A stretch of DNA of 64,000 nt. Origin: DASXHY01 sp036272195. Its GTDB lineage: Bacteria > Verrucomicrobiota > Verrucomicrobiia > Limisphaerales > DASXHY01. Location of the stretch: assembly GCA_036272195.1 (NCBI GenBank), contig DATAZE010000055.1, forward strand, positions 29,176-93,175, written 5' to 3'. Of the stretch, positions 50,645 through 60,000 are shown piece by piece. A program made the position numbers and the translations under genes. Numbering within the stretch: position 1 is the stretch's first letter; each line of letters begins with the position of its first letter. Below the pieces are notes generated by a model. That model had not been told where the DNA came from and ran no database searches. It saw nothing but the letters and a program-made list of their open reading frames with translations.

Positions 50645-50899
50645 TTAAGCACCCAGGAACCATTTCATGCCTGCCACGAGATTTGCGTTCGGCGTTTCCA
50701 CCACCAAATGAAAGTGGTTGTTCATCAGGCAAAGAGCATGCACCTGCCAGTCGGTTGTCTGGCACACCTCCGCCAGGTCTCGATAAACAGCACCCGATCC
50801 TTATCCGTTCGGAAGATAGGCTCGCGTCGGTCGCCGCGATTGAGCGCATGATAAATCGCTCCTGGATACTGGACACGCAATTTTCTGGCCGCGACGCAT
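50645..50899 (-). pseudogene. RAYT (REP-associated tyrosine transposase) remnant
   Basis: Two frames together read as the N-terminal half of an IS200-like RAYT. ARKLRVQYPGAIYHALNRGD and REPIFRTDKDRVLFIE are in one frame. VCQTTDWQVHALC then MNNHFHLVVETPNANLVAGM are in the next, with a frameshift near residue 45. The HFH of the HUH site is present. The frame stops at KWFLGA, so the second half with the catalytic Tyr is lost. It cannot be active. It probably represents the parent type of the X elements. Confidence 0.8.
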
Positions 50900-50963
50900 A
50901 GCTTGCGCTCACCACACTGTCCATCAATCCGAATGTGTGATTATGCGGGACTGACCTGTTTAC

Positions 50964-51019
50964 GGACTTTAATGAGCCGCTCTTGGCTGGCAAGTGCAAA
51001 AAGTGAGAACCGACCTCTT
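50964..51019 (-). mobile_element. X4, left end of the RAYT element
   Basis: 56 bases matching the outer half of X1-X3 (CTTTAATGAGCCGC, TGGCTGGCAAGTGCAAAAAG, TGAGAACCGACC). It lies 65 bases upstream of the RAYT remnant, where the full element's 5' end should be. Between them is TGTGATTATGCGGGACTGAC, which recurs inverted at about 50430-50450. Confidence 0.7.
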
Positions 51020-51221
51020 TGCGATCCCTCTTTTTGTTAATGCAGTTAATCAAAAATGTTAAACTAAGGGTTGATGTCGTTCTTGAGCCACTTAGACAAC
51101 TGTCAGATTGCCGGGCGGTTTACGTGAATTCTTTGTCATAATCCGAAAAGGTGTTGATTAACGGCGTGCACGATGGAATGACTCTATCCAAACCTGCGGT
51201 TTTAAATATCCAGTTTATCTT

Positions 51222-52253
51222 ATGAAAAGTTTATTGTGTGTTGTTTCAGTGGCTGGGATTTGTCTGTTCTCTGGCAACGCTTTCGCTCAGAGCGACACTC
51301 CTTACAAAGTTCTCGATACTGTCCAGCTCATGGGCAATGGTGGCATTGATTATGTGTATGCCGATAATGATGCGCGGCGGGTTTATGTGCCGCGCGGCAG
51401 CAACACGTTTGTGTTCGGATTGGATGACCATAAATTCATCGGGACCGTCACAAATATCGGCGGGCATGGTGTGGCGATTGATACCGCCACGCATCACGGG
51501 TTTAGCAGCGGTCCGCAAATTGGCATGTTCGACACGGAGACGATGCAGAAGATTAAGAGTATTGAAGTAAAGGGCAGGCCGGACGGTATTTTGTTGGAGC
51601 CATTGACGGATCGAGTTTTTGTTTTCAGCCATCAGGATCCGAGCATCACGGTGATTGAGCCCAAGGATGGTTCAGTGGTGGGAACGGTGGAGGTGGGCGG
51701 CGCGATGGAACAGGCCCAGAGCGATGGGCAGGGAAAATTATATGCGGATGTGGAGGACGAGAAGAAAATTGCCGTGGTCGATGTCAAAACGCTGAAGCTC
51801 ATCATGAAGTATGACCTTGGCGACGGCGCGGGCGAACCGGGCGGGCTCGGGTATGATATGAAAAATCATATCCTGTTCGCGATGTGCGCGAATCCGAATG
51901 TTTGTGTAGTGTTGAATGCTGACACTGGAAAAGTGCTGACGACGTTGCCGATCGGCAGCGGCACGGACGGCGGTGGATTCAATCCCAATACGATGGAGGC
52001 GTGGAGTTCGCAACGCGATGGCACGTTGACTATCATCAAGGAAAACAGTCCCACGAGTTTTGCGGTGGAACAGACGGTGCAAACCAAATCGGGCTGTAAG
52101 ACGTCATCGCTGGACACGAAGAACAACCGGATTGTTTTAGTCTGCACTGAACGGATGCCGGGAGCCGCCACGGAAACGAATGCTCCAACCGGTGGTCAGC
52201 GTCGCGGGCGCGGCGGGCCGGGAAACCTGGATGTGTTGTGGGTGGGGCGGTGA
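51222..52253 (+). CDS. secreted YncE-like beta-propeller protein
   Basis: 343 residues. A signal peptide (MKSLLCVVSVAGICLFSGNAFA) is followed by about six YVTN/NHL-type blades, such as RRVYVPRGSNTFVFGLDDHK, DRVFVFSHQDPSITVIEPKD and KLYADVEDEKKIAVVDVKTL. It ends in an Arg/Gly-rich tail. It is a periplasmic or surface protein and the partner is unknown. It is the first GC-normal gene after the AT-rich array and stands alone. Confidence 0.85.
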   Translation: MKSLLCVVSVAGICLFSGNAFAQSDTPYKVLDTVQLMGNGGIDYVYADNDARRVYVPRGSNTFVFGLDDHKFIGTVTNIGGHGVAIDTATHHGFSSGPQIGMFDTETMQKIKSIEVKGRPDGILLEPLTDRVFVFSHQDPSITVIEPKDGSVVGTVEVGGAMEQAQSDGQGKLYADVEDEKKIAVVDVKTLKLIMKYDLGDGAGEPGGLGYDMKNHILFAMCANPNVCVVLNADTGKVLTTLPIGSGTDGGGFNPNTMEAWSSQRDGTLTIIKENSPTSFAVEQTVQTKSGCKTSSLDTKNNRIVLVCTERMPGAATETNAPTGGQRRGRGGPGNLDVLWVGR

Positions 52254-52280
52254 GCTAGTCTCGAAGCCAGCCTTATGAAA

Positions 52281-52333
52281 CGGGCGACTGGAAAGTCGCC
52301 CGAATCCCGCCTCGCAGGACTGGAAAGCCTGCG
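52281..52333. repeat. twin hairpins after the beta-propeller gene
   Basis: CGGGCGACT-GGAA-AGTCGCCCG (perfect, 9-base arms) and CGCAGG-N9-CCTGCG, both containing the word ACTGGAAAG. They probably belong to a further palindromic family and could also end transcription, although no T-run follows. Confidence 0.65.
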
Positions 52334-52411
52334 CCATGGGGCAGATTGCAATGCACAGCGCGCGGGCGGTTGAAACTAGAGTATTTTCCTAAACGCTCTA
52401 AGCTTGGCGTC

Positions 52412-53110
52412 ATGCCCGAGCTGTTTTATCGGCTGCCTCAAAATGTTCTCGCCATTTTTCGCGGGCGGAATCTCTGGTGGCACGCGCTGGCGATTGTCCT
52501 GACGATAGGGATCGTCCTGTCCGGGGGCGATTGGGCTTATTATCGCGCGACTCGGGGAGATATTTTTCTGCAGCTTGCCTGGCCGGGAATCCGGGTCGGG
52601 ACGTATTTGCTGGTAATGGGGACGTTGCTGCTTTTAGTCGCCGGGCTTATTGGAAAAAGCCGGCGGCTTATCACGACCGGCTGGGCTTTGGGGCAGGCGG
52701 CGCTACTTGGCTACTTGATTTCCTGCGCTTACAAAGCATTCACCGGACGCCTGCCGCCGCCACGTCTTTGGCGCATGAAAATACCGATGACAGGTGTCGA
52801 GATGGACAGCAGCCATGGCTTTCAGTTTGGATTTTTGAGGGGCGGCATTTTTTGGGGCTGGCCGTCGTCGCACACGACGATTGCGTTTGCGATGATGCTT
52901 TGTCTGGTTGCGATGTATCCAAAGAACCGGTGGCTGATGGTGGGTGCATTGCTGTATGCGCTTTACGTGGGGTTGGCGGTTTCAGTGACGATTCACTGGC
53001 TTTCCGAATTCGTGGCGGGAGCCATTATTGGGAGCGTGATCGGGATTGTGGTTGGGAAAAGTTTTAGAGGCAGGGTGGAATCCCACGCCCCAGTCGCCAA
53101 GGATGCATAG
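52412..53110 (+). CDS. PAP2 family phosphatase
   Basis: About 232 residues with five to six membrane helices. The tripartite phosphatase signature is present: KAFTGRLPPPR, PSSHTTIAFA and SVTIHWLSEFVAG. It dephosphorylates a lipid phosphate such as phosphatidate or undecaprenyl pyrophosphate at the membrane. The start MPELFYRLPQN at 52412 is preferred over an upstream ATG that adds an arginine-rich stretch. It is a single gene, followed by a repeat block. Confidence 0.88.
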   Translation: MPELFYRLPQNVLAIFRGRNLWWHALAIVLTIGIVLSGGDWAYYRATRGDIFLQLAWPGIRVGTYLLVMGTLLLLVAGLIGKSRRLITTGWALGQAALLGYLISCAYKAFTGRLPPPRLWRMKIPMTGVEMDSSHGFQFGFLRGGIFWGWPSSHTTIAFAMMLCLVAMYPKNRWLMVGALLYALYVGLAVSVTIHWLSEFVAGAIIGSVIGIVVGKSFRGRVESHAPVAKDA

Positions 53111-53315
53111 CTGCGGAGCAGCGTTAGACGGTAGCCCACGGCGCGAGCCGTGGGACCGAGCGTAGAAATCGCTAAGCCCTGGATGGGGCGCAAGAACAAT
53201 GCCGTGCCGCGCTCTGTCGCCGCTCCGCGGCTCGTTTTTTCTGATTCATTCATCCCACGGCTCACGCCGTGGGCTAACATCTGCCGCCACTCCGTGGCTG
53301 AAAAATTGAGATGCG
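53111..53315. repeat. inverted pair of palindromic elements, family D
   Basis: Two copies face each other: GCTGCGGAGCAGCG..GTAGCCCACGGCGCGAGCCG and CCCACGGCTCACGCCGTGGG..CGCCACTCCGTGGC. Each contains a CCCACGGC/GCCGTGGG hairpin. The layout is that of a REPIN, and its right copy interrupts a toxin gene. Confidence 0.75.
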
Positions 53316-53356
53316 CCCAAACGCAAATCAAGGCATTCGTCAATGAGGATGCGCAT
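53246..53356 (-). pseudogene. truncated DUF5615 (PIN-like) toxin
   Basis: 36 codons starting inside the end of the DUF433 gene: MRILIDECLDLRLGASQFFS, the N-terminus of DUF5615 toxins with the catalytic Asp. The frame then runs into the family D repeat (HGVAADVSPRREPWDE) and stops. The remaining about 75 residues are missing, so the toxin is dead. Confidence 0.7.
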
Positions 53357-53579
53357 GGCCAACGGTTTCCAGCATTTTCAACTGACCTGCTTCTATTACG
53401 GCAATGGCTTGTGAGCGTTTAACCGAAGGAAACCCTTCCAGAAAATCATCGATGGATTCGCCGCCTTCAAGAGCATCGATCAGGTTTTGCAAAGGAACAC
53501 GCGTTCCGACAAACACGGGTGTGCCGCCCATGATTTCGGGGTCGGAATGAACGATTCCTTTCAAATCTTCCGTTGTCAT
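53340..53579 (-). CDS. DUF433 antitoxin
   Basis: 79 residues with the DUF433 consensus: GIVHSDPEIMGGTPVFVGTR, VPLQNLIDALEGGESIDDFL, and EGFPSVKRSQAIAVIE. It is a winged-helix-like DNA-binding antitoxin usually paired with a DUF5615 PIN-like RNase. Here the toxin start overlaps its 3' end, but the toxin is truncated, so this is an orphan antitoxin. It has a plausible ribosome site (AGGTATCG) upstream. Confidence 0.88.
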   Translation of the reverse strand: MTTEDLKGIVHSDPEIMGGTPVFVGTRVPLQNLIDALEGGESIDDFLEGFPSVKRSQAIAVIEAGQLKMLETVGHAHPH

Positions 53580-53640
53580 GACACAAATACGATACCTCCG
53601 AGGACGGAATTGTCAGTCGCAAAACATTAATGCTGCGCGC

Positions 53641-54399
53641 TCAAAAAGCCGGCGCTTCCTTCAGCCGCAAAATTTCCGAGTGCAATTGGCGCGCGAGTTC
53701 TTTGCGGTCGGTGCTGCTTTCGCGCAGTTGCGTGAAACGGACTGAGGCGCGAATGGAGCGTTTGCTCATCAGGTTGATAAGGTGCGGCACGAGGGTCATG
53801 TCTTTCCAGTAACAAATTTCTTCACCCACGTCGCCGTCGTCGAGTTGGTACTGAATGAGGTCCGCAAAAAGCGAATGGGTTTGGCGGGTGGCCGGTTCGA
53901 GCAATGAAGATTTGAACGGCAGCACGGTTTCGCCGTTCGAACTGGTTCCTTCGGGAAATAAAACGACCAGCGCGTCTTCGTCCAGGGCGGATTGAATTTC
54001 ATTGGTCGTCTGGCCGACGCGCGAGCGGTGTTCGCGATCGACGAATAACGTGCCGGCCAGTTTTGCGAAAAATCCGAAGACCGGCCAGCTTCTCACCTCC
54101 CGTTTCGCCACGAACATCGCCGGCGTGATGCTCGCGATGACGAGAATATCGAGGTAGCTTAAATGGTTGGAGACGAGCAAACCGCTTTTAGGCACCGTGC
54201 CGTGGGTTTGAATTTCCGTCCTGAAGATGCGCAACATGCGGCTGGAGGAGTGTTGCAGCCAGGCGGCGCGCATGGCTCCCGTGCAGTTTTTTGAAAGGCC
54301 GCACCAGCGCGCGTAATTGAGCGCGGCGATGGTGAATTCGGCAATCATCCAAAGCAGCCGTGCGACAACACGCACCGGATGCCGCAACAGGGCCTTCAT
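53641..54399 (-). CDS. olsA: lysophospholipid acyltransferase, PlsC/OlsA type
   Basis: 252 residues. An N-terminal membrane-associated helix is followed by the acyltransferase motifs NHLSYLD (His79-x4-Asp84), VDREHRSRVGQT, FPEGTSSNGE (about 152) and PHLINLMSKRS. It moves an acyl chain onto a lyso-lipid. It lies 30 bases downstream of an OlsB-like N-acyltransferase, so lyso-ornithine-lipid O-acylation is the likely role. A general 1-acylglycerol-phosphate acyltransferase is the alternative. Confidence 0.85.
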   Translation of the reverse strand: MKALLRHPVRVVARLLWMIAEFTIAALNYARWCGLSKNCTGAMRAAWLQHSSSRMLRIFRTEIQTHGTVPKSGLLVSNHLSYLDILVIASITPAMFVAKREVRSWPVFGFFAKLAGTLFVDREHRSRVGQTTNEIQSALDEDALVVLFPEGTSSNGETVLPFKSSLLEPATRQTHSLFADLIQYQLDDGDVGEEICYWKDMTLVPHLINLMSKRSIRASVRFTQLRESSTDRKELARQLHSEILRLKEAPAF

Positions 54400-54429
54400 G
54401 CGCTAATTTGAAACCGGGCAGGGAACATT

Positions 54430-55188
54430 TCAACCGAGAAATCTCTGGCGAGCCAGCGGGTGCATGGTGTCCAAGTCCACCAGGGTCAGGAAATCGATGG
54501 TTTTGAAATGCTGATCGAGCGCCGGCGGTCCGCAGATTTTGGCCCCGAGCGCGAGGTAGGCGCGGAGCAATTTGGGAATGGATACCGGTTCAGCAGCGAC
54601 CTGACGCAAGGAACATTCGTAAGCGGGCAGGGGAGTCGTGCGCCACTGCGGCGCCGCGAGATGTTTGCGGCACAAATCGGCATAGGCGGACGCGCCAATG
54701 GCCGGGTCTTGCGAGGTGATGGAACTGCAACCCATGAGGTAACGTCCGCCGCGCGCTTTTGCGTAATCGGCGATCCCTTTCCAGAGCAGGCCCAGCACGA
54801 CGAGGTTTCGGTGCTGGCGATGCACGCAGGCCCGGCCAAGTTCAACGATTTGCCCGCGTAACGGTTCAAAAACGTCAAAGTTGAATTCCTGGGCACAATA
54901 ATAGCCGAGATGAGCTTTGGCGTTTAAGCCGGTTTGCAAGCGGTAAGTGCCCACGACGCTGCGACTCGGCAGATGCTCGACCAGCAGGTGGTCGCACGCG
55001 GGGTCAAAGGGGTCGGCATCAAGACCGGTGGCCAGGGATGAGGCGAGGCCTTCGTTCAGTTCGAGATTGAAGACCTCGAAGCGCAAAGCCTGCGCGGCGC
55101 GGATTTCATCCGCGTTTCGCGCCAGTCTGGTGGCGTAATGCGTCGGCGAGCTGACCAACAGCCGCGCCGTCTCAAGAGTGGTGCTCAT
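54430..55188 (-). CDS. olsB: OlsB-like amino-acid N-acyltransferase
   Basis: 252 residues of the hemolysin-like/OlsB GNAT family: RNADEIRAAQALRFEVFNLE, CDHLLVEHLPSRSVVGTYRL, VELGRACVHRQHRN, and KGIADYAKARGGRYLMGCSS. It attaches a 3-hydroxyacyl chain from ACP to ornithine (or a similar amino acid), the first step to phosphorus-free ornithine lipids. It is first in a two-gene operon with the PlsC-type enzyme. The 240-base AT-rich region upstream presumably holds its promoter. Confidence 0.88.
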   Translation of the reverse strand: MSTTLETARLLVSSPTHYATRLARNADEIRAAQALRFEVFNLELNEGLASSLATGLDADPFDPACDHLLVEHLPSRSVVGTYRLQTGLNAKAHLGYYCAQEFNFDVFEPLRGQIVELGRACVHRQHRNLVVLGLLWKGIADYAKARGGRYLMGCSSITSQDPAIGASAYADLCRKHLAAPQWRTTPLPAYECSLRQVAAEPVSIPKLLRAYLALGAKICGPPALDQHFKTIDFLTLVDLDTMHPLARQRFLG

Positions 55189-55426
55189 AGCGTCAGATTG
55201 GCATGGGTCTGTTACGACGGCGTGCCAACAGGGTTAATTTTATCCAGCAATTAGGGCGGCGATAAAGGAAAACTTCGCTGTGTAAGTTATTATTACATAA
55301 CAAATTAAGACAATATGATGTAAAAAATTAGTGATTTTTTGGCCTTTCTGAAGGGTATGGAAGGCGCAACACGGGTATTACATGTTTGCGGACATACGCG
55401 GTTTTTTGAATGCCGCCCGCGTTTCT

Positions 55427-56851
55427 CTATTTGAAGATTTCGGCTTTCGGGCTATCGGCAAATGCCGGTTCGGCGAAGGGCCAGCTCCGGCGGCTTTTCG
55501 ACCAAATCAAAAACGCGGCGATGCCGAGGGCCAATGCGAGCAGGCTGTAAAGAATGGGTTGTTTGCCGGAAGTGAGAAAAACAAAAATCCAGCCGAGCAG
55601 CGCGAGTAATGCCGGCAACGGATAGAGCCACATCTTGAAGGGGCGTTCCAGGTTGGGCTTCAGTTGGCGCAAGCGCATCACGGCGCCGATCTGGCCGATG
55701 AACTGCACCAGAATCCGCATCGTGACCAGCGCGGTGATGACCAGACCGAGGCTGAGGAAACTTGCGGCGATGGACAGGACGCCAATCAGCAGCAGTGAGA
55801 CGTGAGGAAATTCCTTGGTCGGATGCACCTTGCCAAACACGCGAAAAAAACAGCCGTCTTTGGCGGCCGCAAACGGGATGCGCGAATAGCCGAGCGTCAA
55901 GGCAAACACCGACGCAAAACTCGTCCACAAAATCATCACGGTAAAAACCAGCGCCAGCTTTGAGCCGTAAAGTTTTTCGATGAACATCGAGCCGATCGGC
56001 GGCGGAGTTGCGTCCGGATTCGTGATCACGAATTCGCGCCAGGGAATGACGCCGATGATGGAAAAATTCATCGCCAGGTAGATGAACCCCACGGCGACCA
56101 GACTGATGAGGATGGAGCGGGGGATGACTTTGCCGGGATTTTTGACTTCGTCGCCCAGGTAGCAAATATCGTAGTAGCCGAGGTAATCGTAAATTCCGAT
56201 TTGCGCGGCGGTGCCAAGTCCGAAGACAAATCCGAGTGAGAAATCGAAGGCGTGCGGCGGAAAATCGAAGGCGATTTTGGAATCAAAATGCCCGACGCCT
56301 CCGAAAATAATCGCGCCGGTGGTCAGCAATACTCCGACCCATAGCGCGACGGTGATTTTTCCAATGGAACCGATACGACGATAGAGCAGGGCAATGACCA
56401 ATACGCCGAGCGTCACGACGATGATTTGATCGAGATGATGATGCCCGGTCTGCGGGCAGAGGTAGTTGAGATATTGTTTGAAGCCGATCAGGCCGGAGCC
56501 AATTTCCAGCGGACCGCTGAGAATCAATTGCCAGATGAACAGGAATGCCATGAGGCGCCCCCATTTTTCGCGGCCGTAGCCATCGCGCAAATATATATAG
56601 GAGCCGCCCGAGCCGGGCATGGCCGCGCCCAGTTCCGCCCAGACGAGTCCATCGGGAATGGCAATCAGCAAACCGACGATCCAGCCGAGCATCGCCTGCG
56701 GGCCGCCACGGTTGATGGTTCCCATCAGCAGCGGGATGGTGATGAAGGGGCCCACGCCGACCATATTGGACATGTTGAGGGCGGTGGCTTGAAGCAATCC
56801 CAGTCGGCGCTGCAGATGAGGTGGTTCCGCGCCAGAGACGGGAGTGGTCAT
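55427..56851 (-). CDS. APC family amino-acid permease
   Basis: 474 residues with 12 predicted helices. The broken TM1 (LGLLQATALNMSNMVGVGPF) and TM6 region (GFVFGLGTAAQIGIYDYLGY) and the loop YDICYLGDEVKNPGKVIPRS are typical of amino-acid/polyamine/organocation transporters. It is proton- or sodium-coupled, probably for an amino acid or amine. It is a single gene, divergent from the GH2 enzyme. Substrate cannot be assigned. Confidence 0.9.
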   Translation of the reverse strand: MTTPVSGAEPPHLQRRLGLLQATALNMSNMVGVGPFITIPLLMGTINRGGPQAMLGWIVGLLIAIPDGLVWAELGAAMPGSGGSYIYLRDGYGREKWGRLMAFLFIWQLILSGPLEIGSGLIGFKQYLNYLCPQTGHHHLDQIIVVTLGVLVIALLYRRIGSIGKITVALWVGVLLTTGAIIFGGVGHFDSKIAFDFPPHAFDFSLGFVFGLGTAAQIGIYDYLGYYDICYLGDEVKNPGKVIPRSILISLVAVGFIYLAMNFSIIGVIPWREFVITNPDATPPPIGSMFIEKLYGSKLALVFTVMILWTSFASVFALTLGYSRIPFAAAKDGCFFRVFGKVHPTKEFPHVSLLLIGVLSIAASFLSLGLVITALVTMRILVQFIGQIGAVMRLRQLKPNLERPFKMWLYPLPALLALLGWIFVFLTSGKQPILYSLLALALGIAAFLIWSKSRRSWPFAEPAFADSPKAEIFK

Positions 56852-56936
56852 GCGGTTTTTTATGCGAAGGTTGGGGGGAAGTCAATGCGAGCGGGTGTTG
56901 GCAGGGACAGTGCGCTGCGTTCAGCAGCGCAATGCT

Positions 56937-56995
56937 GGCATGGGCGTCTCGCCTGAGCGAAGGAAAGGACGCACGGGCGAGGACGCCCGTGCCAC
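56937..56995. repeat. palindromic element, family A (copy 3)
   Basis: GGCATGGGCGTCTCGCC and GGGCGAGGACGCCCGTGCC are imperfect complements, the same element as at 11192-11251. It lies upstream of the GH2 start, between divergent genes. Confidence 0.8.
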
Positions 56996-57042
56996 TACGT
57001 TTGGCCGTTGCGGGGCGAAACAATTTTTGCGAGGCTCCTGTT

Positions 57043-60000
57043 ATGGACACGAGCAGCGAAGCGTATTCTCCAACCGTCGGAAATCACCGCGGCCGCAGGG
57101 CGTGCATTTTGATTTCAATAGCGTTCCAGGCATTTGCCATTCTGGCGCGGGGCGCCGCTGACGATCAAAACCTGCCGGAATGGGAAAACCCGCGCCTGAC
57201 CGGCATCAATAATCAAACGCCTCACGCGACGATGATTATTTGCCCGGATGCAGGAACGGCGAAGCGGATCCAACTCGCCGCGAACAGTGAGCGGGTGAAA
57301 TCGTCTTTTTATCGTTCGCTCAATGGCGATTGGAAATATCACTACTCGTCGAATCAACTCGACCGTGTGCCGGATTTCTGGAAGCCGGATTTTAATGACC
57401 GGGGTTGGGATACGATTCCCGTGCCGTCGAATGTGGAGCTGTTCGGCCACGGAATTCCCATTTACGTAAACTATAATTTCCCCTGGCGTCGGCCGTGGAC
57501 GCCGCCCTTGGTGCCGGGAGATGACCCGAATAATACGGTGAATGCGTATCGTCGCACGTTCGAAGTGCCGCAGTCCTGGACGGGCCGGCGGGTGTTGTTG
57601 ACCTTTGACGGCGTCAATTCGTTTTTCGATTTGTGGATCAACGGCGAAAAGGTCGGCATGGGCAAGGACAGCCGCACGCCCGTCGAATTTGATATTACGA
57701 AATATCTCAAGCCCGGCAAAAATCTGCTCGCCCTGGAAAATTTCCGCTGGAGCGACGGTTCTTATCTCGAGGACCAGGATATGTGGAGGTTGAGCGGAAT
57801 TTTCCGCGACGTTTATCTGTGGTCGCCGCCGGACCTGCACGTCCGCGATTTTGAAGTCTCCACCCCGGGAGTGAGTTCCACAAATGCGGTGGCGGAATTG
57901 ACGATCCGCGCCAATATCGAAAACGTGGGCTCGACTGCGCCGGCGTCCGGATTGGAAGCAACTTTGATTGACCCGGCGGGCAATGCCATTTCAACCAACA
58001 GTCTGGCGATTTCGGTGCCGTCGAATTCCGAGCGCGTCGTGAATCTCGAAATCAATGTGCATCACGCGCGGTTGTGGTCCGCCGAGAATCCGAACCTTTA
58101 TAAATTGTTGCTTGCGATCAAGAACATCAACGGCGACGTGTTGGAAGTGATCCCGGTGAATGTCGGCCTGCGCAGCGTGCAGATTCGCGACGGCAATTTG
58201 CTCGTGAACGGCAAGCGCATTCTCATCAAGGGCACGGACCGGCACGAGTTTGACCCCGACCGCGGTCAGGCGATCACGCCGGAAATCATGGAGCGCGACA
58301 TCAAGATGATGAAGCAATTCAATCTGAATGCGGTCCGTTGTTCTCATTACCCGAACCAGACCGCGTGGTATGACCTCTGTGATCGTTACGGCATTTATCT
58401 GATCGATGAAGCCGACATTGAAAGTCACGGGATGGGTTACGGCGACAAGACCCTGGCAAAAAGAACGGATTTTGCGGACGCGCACATGAACCGGACGGTG
58501 CGCATGGTTGAGCGCGATAAAAATCATCCGTCCATCATCATCTGGTCGCTCGGCAACGAAGCCGGCGACGGCCCGAACTTCGAGGCGACGTCGGCGTGGA
58601 TTCACAAGCGCGATCCGAGCCGCCCGGTGCACTACGAGCGCGCTGAGTTAAAACCCTACACGGATATCGTCTGTCCCATGTATCCCAGCCCGCGTTCACT
58701 CGGTGAGTACGCTTCGAAGACGGAAACGCGGCCGTACATCATGTGCGAATACGAACATGCGATGGGAAATGGCAGCGGCGATTTCTGGTCGTATTGGAAC
58801 CAGATTTACGAAAAGCCTTACTTGCAGGGCGGATTCATTTGGGATTGGGTGGACCAGGGTTTGCGGACGATTCAGCAACCCCTGCCGGCGGCGCATTACA
58901 AAAAGCCCGGTTGGTTTGACAAAACATTTTGGGCGTTTGGCGGCGACTTCGGTCCGCCCGGCACGCCGAGCGACGACAACTTTTGCTGCAACGGCCTGGT
59001 GACGCCCGACCGGCAGCCGCATCCGGGATTGTTTGAGGTGAAACATGTTTATCAATATATCCGTTGCCAGCCGGCAGATTTGTCGTTGCGTAAAGTGGGG
59101 GAAATGAAAGCGGCATTTCCTATTGGCGACAAAATCTTAGTGACGGCGTTGCCAAGAGTTGTGGAAATCAAAAACTGGTTCGATTTCACCAACCTCAAGG
59201 ATATTGCCGCGGGCGAATGGCGATTAAAAGCGGACGGCAAGGAAATCCAGAGCGGCAAATTGCCCGACCTCGATCTGGGACCGGGCGCGACGAGGCAATT
59301 GGCCATTCCCGTCAATGCATTCCAGCCGGAACCCGGCGTCGAATATCTTCTCGAATTGATTTTCACCCTGAAACACGATTTGCCATGGGCGGACGCCGGC
59401 CATGAAATTGCGTGGGACGAATTCAAGTTGCCTGATTCAGCTCCAGCCACCGCGGTGGCGGCCAGCCAGTTCCCCCCGATTAAATGGACCGCCGACAAGA
59501 ACGGCGCCACGGTGGAGAGCAAGAATTTCCAGATCGTGTTCGATGAAGTGAGCGGCGGAATTAAATCCTGGCGCTATAAAGGCCAGGAATTGATTCAGTC
59601 GCCATTGCGCCCGGATTTCTGGCGCGCGATGACGGACAATGATCGCGGCCGCCGCAGCGCCAAGGATTCGCAGGCGTTCTGGCGTTTCGCCGGCAAAGCG
59701 GGAGTGAACGAGGGTTTTTCCGGCGAGAAAAAAGGAGATCATTTCGAGGTCAAGGTGACGACCTCGCTTCCCGCAGCCACCAATTCCACGTGGGAGACCG
59801 TTTACAAAATCTACGGCAGCGGCGACGTGATTGTGACGGCGGATTTCAAACCGGCGCGGACGGACTTGCCGAAGATGCCGCGCATCGGGATGCAAATGGA
59901 GTTGCCCAAAGGTTTTGAGCGCGTCACGTGGCTGGGGCCGGGGCCGCAGGAAACTTACAGCGATCGGAAGGATTCGCCGGTGGGTGTTTACAGCGGAACG

